Source: Fimbriimonadaceae bacterium (GTDB lineage: Bacteria > Armatimonadota > Fimbriimonadia > Fimbriimonadales > Fimbriimonadaceae). Taken from it: DNA of 64,000 nt. The stretch is taken from contig JABAQM010000001.1 in assembly GCA_019187105.1 (NCBI GenBank), positions 3,130,734 to 3,194,733 of the forward strand, given 5' to 3'. The notes below the pieces were generated by a model that searched no databases, was not told the DNA's origin, and worked only from the letters and a program-made list of their open reading frames with translations. Below, one piece after another: positions 1 to 7,335 of this stretch (positions are counted from its first letter, which is position 1; the number at the start of each line of letters is the position of its first letter). A program made the position numbers and the translations under genes.

Positions 1-1
1 G

Positions 2-1612
2 ACGTGGCGTCATGCATTCGCACTGGCCCTTTCGGCCGTGATCGTCGTCGGCTGCACCGGCGGTGGCTTTTCGGAGAAGGTCCAGCAGGGTAAGGGAAAT
101 GTCTTCCGGTACCCGCTGGTAACGAGTCCGACAACCATGGATCCGGGCGCGGTGCAGGATGGCGACACCATCGACTGCCTGCAGCAGATTTACGAAGGAC
201 TTGTGGGGTGGGGAGAGGATAACAAGCCACAACCGCGACTTGCCGAGCGAATCGACATCGAGGATGGCGGCAAGACTTACATCTTCACCCTGCGCGACAA
301 TATCAAGTTTCACAACGGGCGGGCCATAACAGCTGAGGACTTCAAGTGGTCGATGACGCGCAACCTCCAGAAGGGAGTGAATTCGCCTGTCGCCCAGCAG
401 TATCTGAGCGATATCGTTGGTGTGAACGCCGTCGCCGAAGGGAAGGCCCAGGAGATTTCTGGAGTCGAGGTTCGCGATCCCAAGACGCTGGTCATCCGCC
501 TCGACAAGCCCCGGCCCTACTTTCTTGGCAAGCTGACGTACCTCGTGGCAGCCGCGTTGCCCAAAGAAGTGGTGCCGTTCGACAAGCCGATGACGGAGAC
601 GTCCCAGATGATCGGTGCGGGGCCGTTTAAGCTTGCGCGGTATGTGCCGGATCAAATTGTCGTTTTAGAACCCAATGCCGACTATTGGGATGGCAAGCCT
701 GAGATCGATCAGATCGAGCGTCCAATCATTCTCGATGCTTCGACTCGGCTCAACAAGTACAAGGGTGGTGAACTGGACCTTGTTCAACTGGAACGCCAAG
801 ATATCGCCGGCCTCCAGCAGGATCCCGAGCTTAGCAAGCACTTGAAATTCTTCGACCGCCCCGCGATTTGGTACGTTGCCATGAACCAGATTGCGTTTCC
901 GGTGTTTCGCGATGTTCGCGTGCGGCGTGCGTTCGCGATGGCGATCGACAAGGAGCCGATCGTTAAGGACCTGCTTGGCGGCGTCAACACGATCGCCAAC
1001 AGCATCATCCCTCCCGGTGTCCCCGGTCATCGATCGGATGCAAAGGCCATACAGTTCAACGTAGAGGAGGCCAAGAAATTGCTGGCCGATGCCGGATTCC
1101 CGGGCGGCAAAGGATTCCCTCCGGTGGAACTTAACTTCCGGGAAGCCAGGCCCGACATTCGAATCGTGGCGGAAGCGGTTGCCGGCCAACTGAAGCAGAA
1201 CCTTGGCGTTGAAGTGAGCTTGAAAACCAGCGAGTGGGGGGCCTATCTGGAGAAGTGGAACCAGAAGACCGTCATCCCGTTCTATCACATGCGGTGGGCG
1301 GCCGACTATCTCGATCCCGAGAACTTCCTGAGTTTCATGCTCGCAACATACGGCCCCGAAAACAAGCTGGGCTACTCAAACCCCGAGTTCGATCAGCTTT
1401 GCCGAACGGCGGATATGACGATGGATTGGGACAAGCGCCAAGAGCTTTATTCCAAGGCGGAGGACATCGTGCTTCAGGATGCCCCTTGGATTCCCATCTA
1501 CTTCCAGCGTGATGCCGAGCTCATCCGACCCCGGGTTGCTGGTCTCAGGGAGTCGCTCTTTGGCCACTTGCCGCACAGCAGGGTTCGAATCGCATCCGCA
1601 ACGGGACCGTAA
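2..1612 (+). CDS. Peptide/oligopeptide ABC transporter substrate-binding lipoprotein (family 5), 5' truncated
   Basis: Solute-binding protein of the OppA/DppA type (SBP_bac_5), which captures peptides outside the membrane and delivers them to an ABC permease. The first GTG at 38 is not the true start: the frame stays open to the window edge and encodes a hydrophobic stretch ending in the lipobox V-V-G-C (Cys codon at 53), so the N-terminus of a lipoprotein signal peptide lies outside the window. The family signature LRDNIKFHNGRAITAEDF sits around residue 95 of the visible part, and the mature length of about 520 residues is normal for the family. No permease or ATPase gene is visible, so they would lie upstream or elsewhere. 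The substrate cannot be read from the sequence. Confidence 0.9.
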   Translation, partial: TWRHAFALALSAVIVVGCTGGGFSEKVQQGKGNVFRYPLVTSPTTMDPGAVQDGDTIDCLQQIYEGLVGWGEDNKPQPRLAERIDIEDGGKTYIFTLRDNIKFHNGRAITAEDFKWSMTRNLQKGVNSPVAQQYLSDIVGVNAVAEGKAQEISGVEVRDPKTLVIRLDKPRPYFLGKLTYLVAAALPKEVVPFDKPMTETSQMIGAGPFKLARYVPDQIVVLEPNADYWDGKPEIDQIERPIILDASTRLNKYKGGELDLVQLERQDIAGLQQDPELSKHLKFFDRPAIWYVAMNQIAFPVFRDVRVRRAFAMAIDKEPIVKDLLGGVNTIANSIIPPGVPGHRSDAKAIQFNVEEAKKLLADAGFPGGKGFPPVELNFREARPDIRIVAEAVAGQLKQNLGVEVSLKTSEWGAYLEKWNQKTVIPFYHMRWAADYLDPENFLSFMLATYGPENKLGYSNPEFDQLCRTADMTMDWDKRQELYSKAEDIVLQDAPWIPIYFQRDAELIRPRVAGLRESLFGHLPHSRVRIASATGP

Positions 1613-1618
1613 AAGTTT

Positions 1619-1645
1619 GGAGCCCAAGCCTGCGGCTTGGGCTCC
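1619..1645. terminator. Bidirectional hairpin terminator
   Basis: A perfect 12-bp stem (GGAGCCCAAGCC with GGCTTGGGCTCC) around a TGC loop lies between two convergent genes. On the minus strand it is followed by AAACTTTTA, so it probably serves the lyase gene as well as the binding-protein gene. Confidence 0.7.
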
Positions 1646-1671
1646 TGGATTCACGCTATGTGTCGTTTCGG

Positions 1672-3705
1672 TTAAGGCTTGTTTGAAACTTTTAGCCAGT
1701 CCTTGAGGGGCCATACCCTGACCGACGTATGCTTGGGTGCCCCTTCCTTTTGGGGAATGAACACCACGCTAAGTCGGGTCGTCGTCTTTGGACTCTTATA
1801 ATTGATCACGAGCTTGTTCATGCCAGTGAGCGGAGATTCCCCCAAGTCGGTATTGATCGTTCCGACCGAGAACCTTGCATTCCTAGGATTCCGGATGTAA
1901 GCCTTCATGACCTTGCCGTTCAGCGTGAGGGTTGCGGTTCGATAGTTCACGTCGAGCGTGGCGTAGGTATGCATGCCCCACTCCACAACGGTCCCCCGCT
2001 CCGCTTTGATCTCATCCTGGAGCACGACATACTTGTCGCCGACCAACATGATGCCGCGCTGCCAGAGGGTGCTCTTGTTGCCGTTCGCAGTCGACTGCTC
2101 GGTAACGGCGAACGGCTTGTTGCTGTCCGCGTTGAAGTTGACGATCTTCCCTTCGGCGAACTTCTGCTGGTCCACCTTGTCCAGCGTCAGGGTGTTCTGG
2201 CCCTCTGTGCGGCCACGATAGACGTCGTCTCGCGGCTGATCCGAGGTCATTCCGGTGTCGTTTGCCCATCGCTCACCGTTCCAGTCGAGGCAGAACGTGC
2301 CGAGATCGGGCTGGTTGTGATTGGCGCTGTTATCTCCACCTTTGAAGGCCACCGAGATTCCGTTGTTATCCTCCCAGGTGGAGCGCATGAACATCTGGTC
2401 GACGCCGTCGAACTTCTTATTCTTGGGCATCGTGAACAGGTCGTTTTCAGTTCCCGCCGGGGTGTACCAGAGCATGTCCATCGGCTGGGGACGTCGGGCC
2501 GCGATTCGCTGTCGCTGGTAAACCGCGTACTCGGGCTTGTTGAACTTGTTGGCGAGCCACATCAGAACGGGCGTCGCCACATTGTTTGTGCCGACGTTTG
2601 CGAAGTTGTAAACGATCTCGCTGCGTCCTCCCATGAAGAGCTTGTAGTCGCCAGTCGATTCCAAGCCCTCCGCCGCGGAAAGGGCGAAGTCGGTTCCGAG
2701 CGTATTGCTCAGCGACTGTGAAATGTAGGCGAGATGAAGCGTTGCATAGTCCCAGTAGCCATGACCTTCGATCCAGCCGCCGCCACCCTTGTACGAGTCG
2801 AGGGCGAGCCTGATCGACTTGAGGCAGTGGGCAAGGACTTCGCCGGCAAGGCCTGAATCGGTATCGCCGACCGCCAGGGCTGCCATAACGAGCCCAGCAT
2901 TCGATACCAGGGTGATGTTTAGGCCGGACCACTGCCACCACATGAGGGGATCGGCCGCTCGAAGCTGATCGAGTGCCGGCACCAGCGCTTTGTTCGAGAG
3001 CGCATTCACAACAGCAGTCTTGTCGGCCGGGCTCATTACGTCGTAGAGCCAATCCTGTCCGATCGCCGTGGCCATCGCACATTCGCTCACGAAGTGAAAG
3101 GTATTGGTCTGGGGGTACCAGCTTGGCCAAGAGGCCACATTGATCATTTCGTTCTTGGCGCGAGTTGCGGCGCCCAAGTCGCCAGTGGTGCGATAAACGT
3201 AGGCGCAAGTCATGATCACATCCGCGGCATATCGCGCTTCGCTGAGGATGCTGGCGTCGTTCCGGTAGATTGCCAATCGCATCGTCTTCATGTTGTTGGC
3301 GCGGTTAACCAGGAAGGTCTGATAGCCTTGCAGCGTCGTGTCGGTATTCAGGAGCTGCTTAATCTCGTTGAAGCGCGCTTGGGTTCCAAGCATGCGGGGT
3401 CGGGGCGGCTGGTTGTTTGCCACGAGCTGCTGCATGGCGTCGATCTCGAGCTGATTGGCCGGTGCGTAGGTGCCCCCGTATGCCCGCATGGTCTGCAGAA
3501 TGTCAGGTCGTCCGTGCTGGCGCCAGTTCGAGTGGTCGGCGTAGCCACCGCGGCTGCGCTCAAGTCGCCAGTCGCCGTATCGCGTGATCGGGCCCTGGGC
3601 AGCCCCCTGCCCAAGGCTGAAAACCGTTCCGTCGTCGAAAACCGTCTGCGCGCTTGCTGCTCCAGCGAGAACGCAGAGACACAGAGTTGTGATATTCCTT
3701 CGCAT
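1672..3705 (-). CDS. Secreted heparinase II/III-family polysaccharide lyase
   Basis: Likely cleaves an acidic polysaccharide by beta-elimination outside the cytoplasm. The 677-residue protein begins with a classical signal peptide (MRRNITTLCLCVLAGAASAQ). An alpha-helical toroid region of roughly residues 60-400 follows (conserved patches WIEGHGYWDY and HFVSECAMA), then a heparinase II/III beta-sandwich region with the diagnostic HNQPDLGTFCLDWNGERWA near residue 460. The order and length match heparinase II/III and alginate-lyase-like enzymes. The substrate (alginate, heparin-like or other uronate) cannot be decided. The gene stands alone and points at the preceding transporter gene; a structured element lies upstream at 3761-3819. 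Confidence 0.8.
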   Translation of the reverse strand: MRRNITTLCLCVLAGAASAQTVFDDGTVFSLGQGAAQGPITRYGDWRLERSRGGYADHSNWRQHGRPDILQTMRAYGGTYAPANQLEIDAMQQLVANNQPPRPRMLGTQARFNEIKQLLNTDTTLQGYQTFLVNRANNMKTMRLAIYRNDASILSEARYAADVIMTCAYVYRTTGDLGAATRAKNEMINVASWPSWYPQTNTFHFVSECAMATAIGQDWLYDVMSPADKTAVVNALSNKALVPALDQLRAADPLMWWQWSGLNITLVSNAGLVMAALAVGDTDSGLAGEVLAHCLKSIRLALDSYKGGGGWIEGHGYWDYATLHLAYISQSLSNTLGTDFALSAAEGLESTGDYKLFMGGRSEIVYNFANVGTNNVATPVLMWLANKFNKPEYAVYQRQRIAARRPQPMDMLWYTPAGTENDLFTMPKNKKFDGVDQMFMRSTWEDNNGISVAFKGGDNSANHNQPDLGTFCLDWNGERWANDTGMTSDQPRDDVYRGRTEGQNTLTLDKVDQQKFAEGKIVNFNADSNKPFAVTEQSTANGNKSTLWQRGIMLVGDKYVVLQDEIKAERGTVVEWGMHTYATLDVNYRTATLTLNGKVMKAYIRNPRNARFSVGTINTDLGESPLTGMNKLVINYKSPKTTTRLSVVFIPQKEGAPKHTSVRVWPLKDWLKVSNKP

Positions 3706-3760
3706 AATTCAATCCGCTCCGATGCCGTTGGTCGGCTCTGGGATGGGTATTCCGATTCGT

Positions 3761-3819
3761 GGGACTTAGGGACCGGGCAACGGTACCGGTCTGGCGGCAC
3801 GCCGAAGAAATCTAGTCCC
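3761..3819. ncRNA. Candidate structured RNA, three-stem junction
   Basis: Three nested stems can be drawn: outer GGGACT/AGTCCC (3761-3766 with 3814-3819), inner GACCGG/CCGGTC (3771-3776 with 3786-3791) and GGCG/CGCC (3793-3796 with 3800-3803). Together they form a three-way junction. It would lie in the 5' leader of the lyase gene (minus strand, about 55 bases before its ATG) or in the far upstream region of hsp20 (plus strand). It matches no riboswitch family I can recall, so strand and function are open. Confidence 0.3.
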
Positions 3820-3924
3820 TTTACCGCCGTTCAAATTGCCGCTGGCTAGCTTTCCTGCCCGTAATTGTGCTGGTCATAAGTGAGTTGTGATATATCAAGG
3901 AACTTTAGTGTAAAGGGCTCACGT

Positions 3925-3948
3925 TATAAGTAGTATCCCAAATTTGGG
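3925..3948 (+). promoter_or_regulatory. hsp20 promoter -10 box and adjoining palindrome
   Basis: TATAAG at 3925-3930 resembles a -10 box. It is followed by the perfect 12-base palindrome CCCAAATTTGGG (3937-3948), at or just after the expected transcription start and 8 bases before the AGGAGG ribosome-binding site (3957-3962). The position suits an operator or a leader hairpin controlling heat-shock expression. Confidence 0.4.
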
Positions 3949-3969
3949 AGAGAAATAGGAGGCAACCCA

Positions 3970-4443
3970 ATGATTCGATCTATCGTTAACTTCGATCCGG
4001 CTGAGGAAGTCCGTAACTTCGTCGAGACGTTCGACCGGTTGGTCGGTAGCCGACTGTCCAGCGAGTCTGGCGACGCCCGTTTGCTTCCCATCGATGTGGT
4101 GGAAACCGTCGGAAAATGGATTGTAAGGGCCGCTGTTCCAGGTGTATCGACCGAGGATCTTGACGTCAACATCGAGAATAACGTCCTCACGATCAAGGGT
4201 CAGTCGAAGCAGTTCGACGAATTCCGGGAAGGGAAGATCTACCGACGGGAATTGGTGCTCGGTTCATTCAGCCGCTCGATCAGGCTTCCGAGCAACGTCG
4301 ATATCGATCAGGTTGAGGCAGAGTTCGAGAACGGCATTGTAACGATCTCTTTGCCCAAGGTCGCCGAGGCCAAACCGATTCCGGTAAAAGTACCCATCAA
4401 GCAGATGGAGGCTCGTACGAGCGAAGCGGATAGCGAGGGCTAA
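3970..4443 (+). CDS. Hsp20/alpha-crystallin family small heat-shock protein
   Basis: ATP-independent holdase chaperone that binds unfolding proteins in the cytoplasm. The 157-residue product carries a full alpha-crystallin domain at about residues 45-140, with the conserved pieces VDVVETVGKWIVRAAVPGV-like near residue 40, ENNVLTIKGQ, and the closing NGIVTISLPK. The N-terminal arm (FDPAEEVRNFVETFDRLVG) is the usual variable segment. An AGGAGG ribosome-binding site 7 bases before ATG fixes the start. It is monocistronic: a 14-bp hairpin follows directly. Identification is secure; clients are unknown. Confidence 0.93.
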   Translation: MIRSIVNFDPAEEVRNFVETFDRLVGSRLSSESGDARLLPIDVVETVGKWIVRAAVPGVSTEDLDVNIENNVLTIKGQSKQFDEFREGKIYRRELVLGSFSRSIRLPSNVDIDQVEAEFENGIVTISLPKVAEAKPIPVKVPIKQMEARTSEADSEG

Positions 4444-4453
4444 GCGAACCGGA

Positions 4454-4488
4454 GAAGCGGCTCAGCCACAGGACGGCTGAGCCGCTTC
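4454..4488 (+). terminator. Hairpin terminator after hsp20
   Basis: Perfect 14-bp stem GAAGCGGCTCAGCC / GGCTGAGCCGCTTC with a 7-base loop, beginning 10 bases after the hsp20 stop. The nearest T run (TTTTTT, 4509-4514) lies about 20 bases further on, so it is an imperfect intrinsic terminator. Confidence 0.7.
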
Positions 4489-4556
4489 AGAGAGCTCCAG
4501 GAAGGCATTTTTTGTAATCTGCGGTTCTGGAAAGGACACTCTGGCAGTTTCCGTAG

Positions 4557-4562
4557 TAGAAT
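4557..4562 (+). promoter_or_regulatory. Candidate -10 box for the riboswitch transcript
   Basis: TAGAAT lies about 27 bases before the aptamer's first paired base. It fits the TANNNT boxes seen ahead of several genes in this window. No convincing -35 box is visible. Confidence 0.4.
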
Positions 4563-4584
4563 ACAAATGCGGCACCTAACCGTG

Positions 4585-4712
4585 CCGTGCGTCGAATCCA
4601 TCCCTCAAAAGATGGAACGGGGGACCCAGACCATAGGGGTGAATGGCAGTCGATTGAGACTGACTAGGGTAACTCTTGGCCCGAACCCGGCAGCTAACTC
4701 CGTAGACGTAGC
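4585..4712 (+). ncRNA. Cyclic di-AMP riboswitch (ydaO/yuaA type)
   Basis: The RNA aligns by eye to the ydaO aptamer from end to end. The P1 arm GCGTC (4589-4593) pairs with GACGT (4705-4709). Between them come CGAATCC, a short hairpin, ACGGGGGACCC, the conserved AGGGGTGAATGG, a stem AGTC..GACT, and the family hallmark CCGAACCCGGCAGCTAACTC. Known members bind two c-di-AMP molecules and usually switch genes off at high ligand, typically cell-wall hydrolases or potassium/osmolyte transporters. The first gene downstream on this strand is hisB. The 248 bases between aptamer and hisB hold small hairpins but no credible reading frame; an apparent frame from 4567 runs through the aptamer itself and is not a gene. 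Confidence 0.88.
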
Positions 4713-4903
4713 GAGAGTCGCAGGGCGGCCAATGATGGCCACCCAGCAACCGATGACCTGTCGAAGGCTTCGGGAGTATCCGCGATTCTCAAACACGTGG
4801 GCACGCTTTCGCCTACCCACGAGTGGGTTCGGCCATGCACGCACATGGCTCGGATCTAAGAGGTAAGGCGGGTGGGTGTCCTGAATACACCTCCTGTATC
4901 GCA

Positions 4904-4931
4904 GAAGGTCCTTCCGAAAGGGGGGACCTTC
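4904..4931 (+). terminator. Strong GAAA-capped hairpin, possible riboswitch expression platform
   Basis: A 12-bp stem GAAGGTCCTTCC / GGGGGGACCTTC (two G-U pairs) is closed by a GAAA tetraloop and followed by GACTTTAAG. It lies 29 bases before hisB. It could be the regulated terminator of the c-di-AMP riboswitch, although the U tract is short. Confidence 0.55.
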
Positions 4932-4948
4932 GACTTTAAGGGCTCCGG

Positions 4949-4954
4949 TATAAC
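4949..4954 (+). promoter_or_regulatory. -10-like box directly before hisB
   Basis: TATAAC ends 6 bases before the hisB ATG and no ribosome-binding site precedes that ATG. If active, transcription would begin at or next to the start codon and give a leaderless mRNA that bypasses the riboswitch. Confidence 0.4.
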
Positions 4955-4960
4955 CTTCCT

Positions 4961-5569
4961 ATGAGCAAAGGCACGCCGGGGGTGCGGTACGCCGAAGTCG
5001 AGCGGGAAACGACGGAAACCCGCGTTCAGGTCGTACTGGATCTCGACGGCGGCAGCCGACGCGACATTTCCACGGGGATTCCGTTTCTCGACCACATGGT
5101 GCAGTTAATGGCGTTTCACGGCCACATCAATCTGGGCATCAGCGCGGAAGGGGACACGGAAGTCGACGACCATCACACGGTTGAGGATGTCGGCATATCG
5201 CTGGGCCGGGCCATCAGAAACGCCCTTACCGACAGCGAGGATATCGTGCGATATGCGAGCAACCACACACCGATGGACGACGCCCTCATCCTCGTCGCCC
5301 TTGATATCTGCGGCCGCGGCAACCTGTGCTTTAATGTCGATTTTCATCGTGAGAAGCTAGGCGACCTTTCAACGGAGAACGTGGCCGAATTCTTTAAGGC
5401 GGTGGCAATCCATGCCGGAGCCAACATCCACGTCCACAAAGTGTGCGGCAGCAACGACCACCATGTCTGCGAAGCCATCTTCAAAGGCTTTGGGCTTGCA
5501 CTCCACCAGGCCACCCGCCATAACGAACGCCGTGGGGTCGTGCCCTCGACCAAAGGCAAGATCGATTGA
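4961..5569 (+). CDS. hisB: Imidazoleglycerol-phosphate dehydratase
   Basis: Catalyses step six of histidine biosynthesis, dehydrating imidazole glycerol phosphate to imidazole acetol phosphate in the cytoplasm. The 202-residue protein shows the two Mn-binding repeats typical of the family: DHMVQLMAFHG and DDHHTVEDVGI in the first half, and DHHVCEAIFKGFGLAL in the second. It is the monofunctional form, with no histidinol-phosphatase domain. A GTG at 4982 would give a start closer to the usual family N-terminus; ATG 4961 is preferred because of the TATAAC spacing. It overlaps hisH by 4 bases and heads a hisB-hisH-hisA operon, downstream of a c-di-AMP riboswitch. Confidence 0.95.
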   Translation: MSKGTPGVRYAEVERETTETRVQVVLDLDGGSRRDISTGIPFLDHMVQLMAFHGHINLGISAEGDTEVDDHHTVEDVGISLGRAIRNALTDSEDIVRYASNHTPMDDALILVALDICGRGNLCFNVDFHREKLGDLSTENVAEFFKAVAIHAGANIHVHKVCGSNDHHVCEAIFKGFGLALHQATRHNERRGVVPSTKGKID

Positions 5570-6156
5570 CAACCATCCTGGATTACGGCATGGGCAATCT
5601 TCGCTCGGTCGAGCGTGCGGTTCGCCATCTCGGCTTCGACTGCGAAGTTCGGCCGGAGGTTGGGTCAACCGATAGGCTGATCATCCCTGGGGTCGGCGCC
5701 TTTGGTGCAGCGATGGATCGGATTCGCCACCAGGCCGCGTCCATTCAGCAGCATGCCGCCTCGGGCCGTCCCTTGCTCGGAATTTGCCTCGGACAGCAAA
5801 TGCTGTTCGACCGCAGCGAGGAGCATGGCGACCACCGGGGCCTTGGCTTAATCCCGGGTTCGGTGCGCTTTTTACCCGTCCATGCTGGTATCAAAGTCCC
5901 GCACATCGGTTGGAATGGGCTCGAGCCCGCCAATGGGTCGGTGTGGCCGACAGCCGACGAGAACCAGGGCCAGGTGTATTTCGTGCACTCCCTTTACACC
6001 GAATGCGATGACCTGTCCGACGTTGCCGCATGGACCGAACACGGTATCCGCTTTGCATCGGCAGTGCGCCGCAATAACGTATGGGGCTGCCAGTTTCATC
6101 CCGAAAAGAGTGGGGAAGTCGGCCTTGCCATCCTTCGGGAGTTCCTGGTTTGCTGA
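5566..6156 (+). CDS. hisH: Imidazole glycerol phosphate synthase, glutamine amidotransferase subunit
   Basis: Releases ammonia from glutamine for the HisF cyclase, step five of histidine synthesis. The 196-residue class I amidotransferase opens with ILDYGMGNLRSVERAV, has the oxyanion region PGVGAFGAAM, the nucleophile Cys in LLGICLGQQMLF, and the catalytic His-x-x-Glu in CQFHPEKSG. It starts with TTG, whose last two bases are the first two of the hisB TGA stop (TTGA overlap), so translation is coupled. The partner hisF is not adjacent; hisA follows with a 7-base overlap, so hisF must lie elsewhere or outside the window. Confidence 0.95.
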   Translation: MTTILDYGMGNLRSVERAVRHLGFDCEVRPEVGSTDRLIIPGVGAFGAAMDRIRHQAASIQQHAASGRPLLGICLGQQMLFDRSEEHGDHRGLGLIPGSVRFLPVHAGIKVPHIGWNGLEPANGSVWPTADENQGQVYFVHSLYTECDDLSDVAAWTEHGIRFASAVRRNNVWGCQFHPEKSGEVGLAILREFLVC

Positions 6157-6863
6157 TTTGGCCGGCGATCGATCTTCGACAGGGGCGCTGTGTCCGCTTG
6201 CGGCAAGGCGATTTCAACCGCGTGACTTCTTACGATGGAGACCCGATCGATATCGCAAGGTCGTTCGCCGACCAAGGGGCGGACGGCATCCACTTGGTCG
6301 ACCTCGACGGCGCAAAGACGGGGGAATCCTCCCACCTCCGGACCTTGGAAACAATGGCGGAGCTGCTAAGCATTCCGGTCGAATTCGGCGGCGGCGTGCG
6401 AACGCTGGAGTCCATCAGGTCGGCTCTTGACGCAGGCGCCAAACGCGTCGTACTCGGGACGAAACTGGCCCGTGACCCTGCGTTCGCCAGCTTGGCCTTA
6501 GCGCAGTTTGGAAACGCTATCGTTGCCGGCATCGATTCAAACCAGGGAAAGGTGGCGGTTTCAGGCTGGCTGGAGGCAACCGACCTGGATGAGGTCGAGT
6601 TTGCCCAATCCATTCATTCTATGGGAGGAGTCAGAGCGATCGTAACCGACATTGGCCGGGATGGCATGATGACGGGCCCAAATCTCGACCAGCTCCGCGA
6701 CATGGTCGCGAGGTCAGGTCTCAAGATCATTGCAAGTGGAGGTATCGGATCCCTGCAAGACTTACGGGACCTTGTGTCAACCGGCGTCGAAGCGGTGATC
6801 GTCGGGCGGGCCCTCTACGAAGGCGCCTTCACGGTTGCTGACGCAGTTCAAAGCCTCCGATAA
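6150..6863 (+). CDS. hisA: ProFAR isomerase (HisA)
   Basis: Isomerises ProFAR to PRFAR in step four of histidine biosynthesis. The 237-residue (beta-alpha)8 barrel begins MLIWPAIDLRQGRCVRL, containing the N-terminal catalytic Asp. It carries VEFGGGVRTLES, the second catalytic Asp in DIGRDGMMTGPN, and the phosphate-binding IIASGGIGSLQDL and AVIVGRALYEGAF. I place the start at TTG 6150 because the family begins exactly at M-(L/I)-I-x-P-A-I-D; the open frame extends to 6081, but that extension is unrelated to the family and overlaps hisH. Third gene of the operon. Confidence 0.94.
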   Translation: MLIWPAIDLRQGRCVRLRQGDFNRVTSYDGDPIDIARSFADQGADGIHLVDLDGAKTGESSHLRTLETMAELLSIPVEFGGGVRTLESIRSALDAGAKRVVLGTKLARDPAFASLALAQFGNAIVAGIDSNQGKVAVSGWLEATDLDEVEFAQSIHSMGGVRAIVTDIGRDGMMTGPNLDQLRDMVARSGLKIIASGGIGSLQDLRDLVSTGVEAVIVGRALYEGAFTVADAVQSLR

Positions 6864-6869
6864 GGCGTC

Positions 6870-7100
6870 TCAGTTCAATTTGCGGCGACGGAGCAGTGCC
6901 GCGAGGCCCATCCCGATCGATGCGATGGCTGCCGGCTCCAACGATGACTCAGAGGCAGGGGTGGTGAACGCGTACCCACTGTTGCCGGCATCGGAAATCA
7001 AGCTGGTCGACTCGCTCACGGCCGGTACGGCGGCCCGACTCGCTGCTGCTACGAGGAGGACTTTGACCAAGACCAGCGATCGAAGGATTTTCCTGTTCAT
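6870..7100 (-). CDS. Small secreted protein with degenerate PEP-CTERM tail
   Basis: A 76-residue protein with an N-terminal signal-like segment (MNRKILRSLVLVKVLLVAAASRA), a short Ser/Thr-rich middle, and a C-terminus SLEPAAIASIGMGLAALLRRRKLN-like in layout. That end matches the PEP-CTERM sorting signal (motif, hydrophobic helix, Arg cluster) except that the Pro-Glu-Pro box is reduced to Leu-Glu-Pro. In known systems such tails are recognised by exosortase. The mature part is only about 30 residues, so it may be a remnant or a small surface peptide. Its 3' end faces hisA 6 bases away. The start was chosen at the Met before the charged n-region; no ribosome-binding site is evident. Confidence 0.55.
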   Translation of the reverse strand: MNRKILRSLVLVKVLLVAAASRAAVPAVSESTSLISDAGNSGYAFTTPASESSLEPAAIASIGMGLAALLRRRKLN

Positions 7101-7237
7101 TCCTGGGAACGATTCGATCACGATTCGTGCCATTTGCACGGTCGCGACCAACCAGCAACTTCCGGTTGGTGAAACAGGACTTTGGACCCACGCAATGCCG
7201 TCAGCTTCCGCGATTGGTGATCGCTATTCGTGGGTTT

Positions 7238-7313
7238 TGGCGCGCTCGAGAGGACTCGAACCTCCGACCCCCAGCTCCGCAAGCTGATGCTCTATCCACT
7301 GAGCTACGAGCGC
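7238..7313 (-). tRNA. tRNA-Arg (anticodon GCG)
   Basis: Read on the minus strand the 76 bases fold as a full cloverleaf. The acceptor is GCGCTCG/CGAGCGC, the D arm starts at AGCTCAGTGGATAGAGC, the anticodon stem TCAGC/GCTGG encloses loop TTGCGGA, and the T arm contains GGTTCGAGTCC. A discriminator G and an encoded CCA close it. Anticodon GCG reads CGC. Bacteria more often read CGN with ACG modified to ICG, so the GCG form is of minor note. Confidence 0.95.
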
Positions 7314-7335
7314 GTGGACTTGAGAGGATACCCGA

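Noticed and set aside
1729-2721. 330-residue plus-strand frame antisense to the lyase
   Set aside because: Mirrors the codon structure of the well-supported heparinase-like gene on the other strand.
4567-4866. 99-residue plus-strand reading frame upstream of hisB
   Set aside because: It runs through the whole c-di-AMP aptamer, whose bases are constrained by RNA structure; the protein has no domain features.
6081-6149. N-terminal extension of hisA
   Set aside because: The family starts at the M-L-I-W-P-A-I-D segment; the extension overlaps hisH and is unrelated to HisA.
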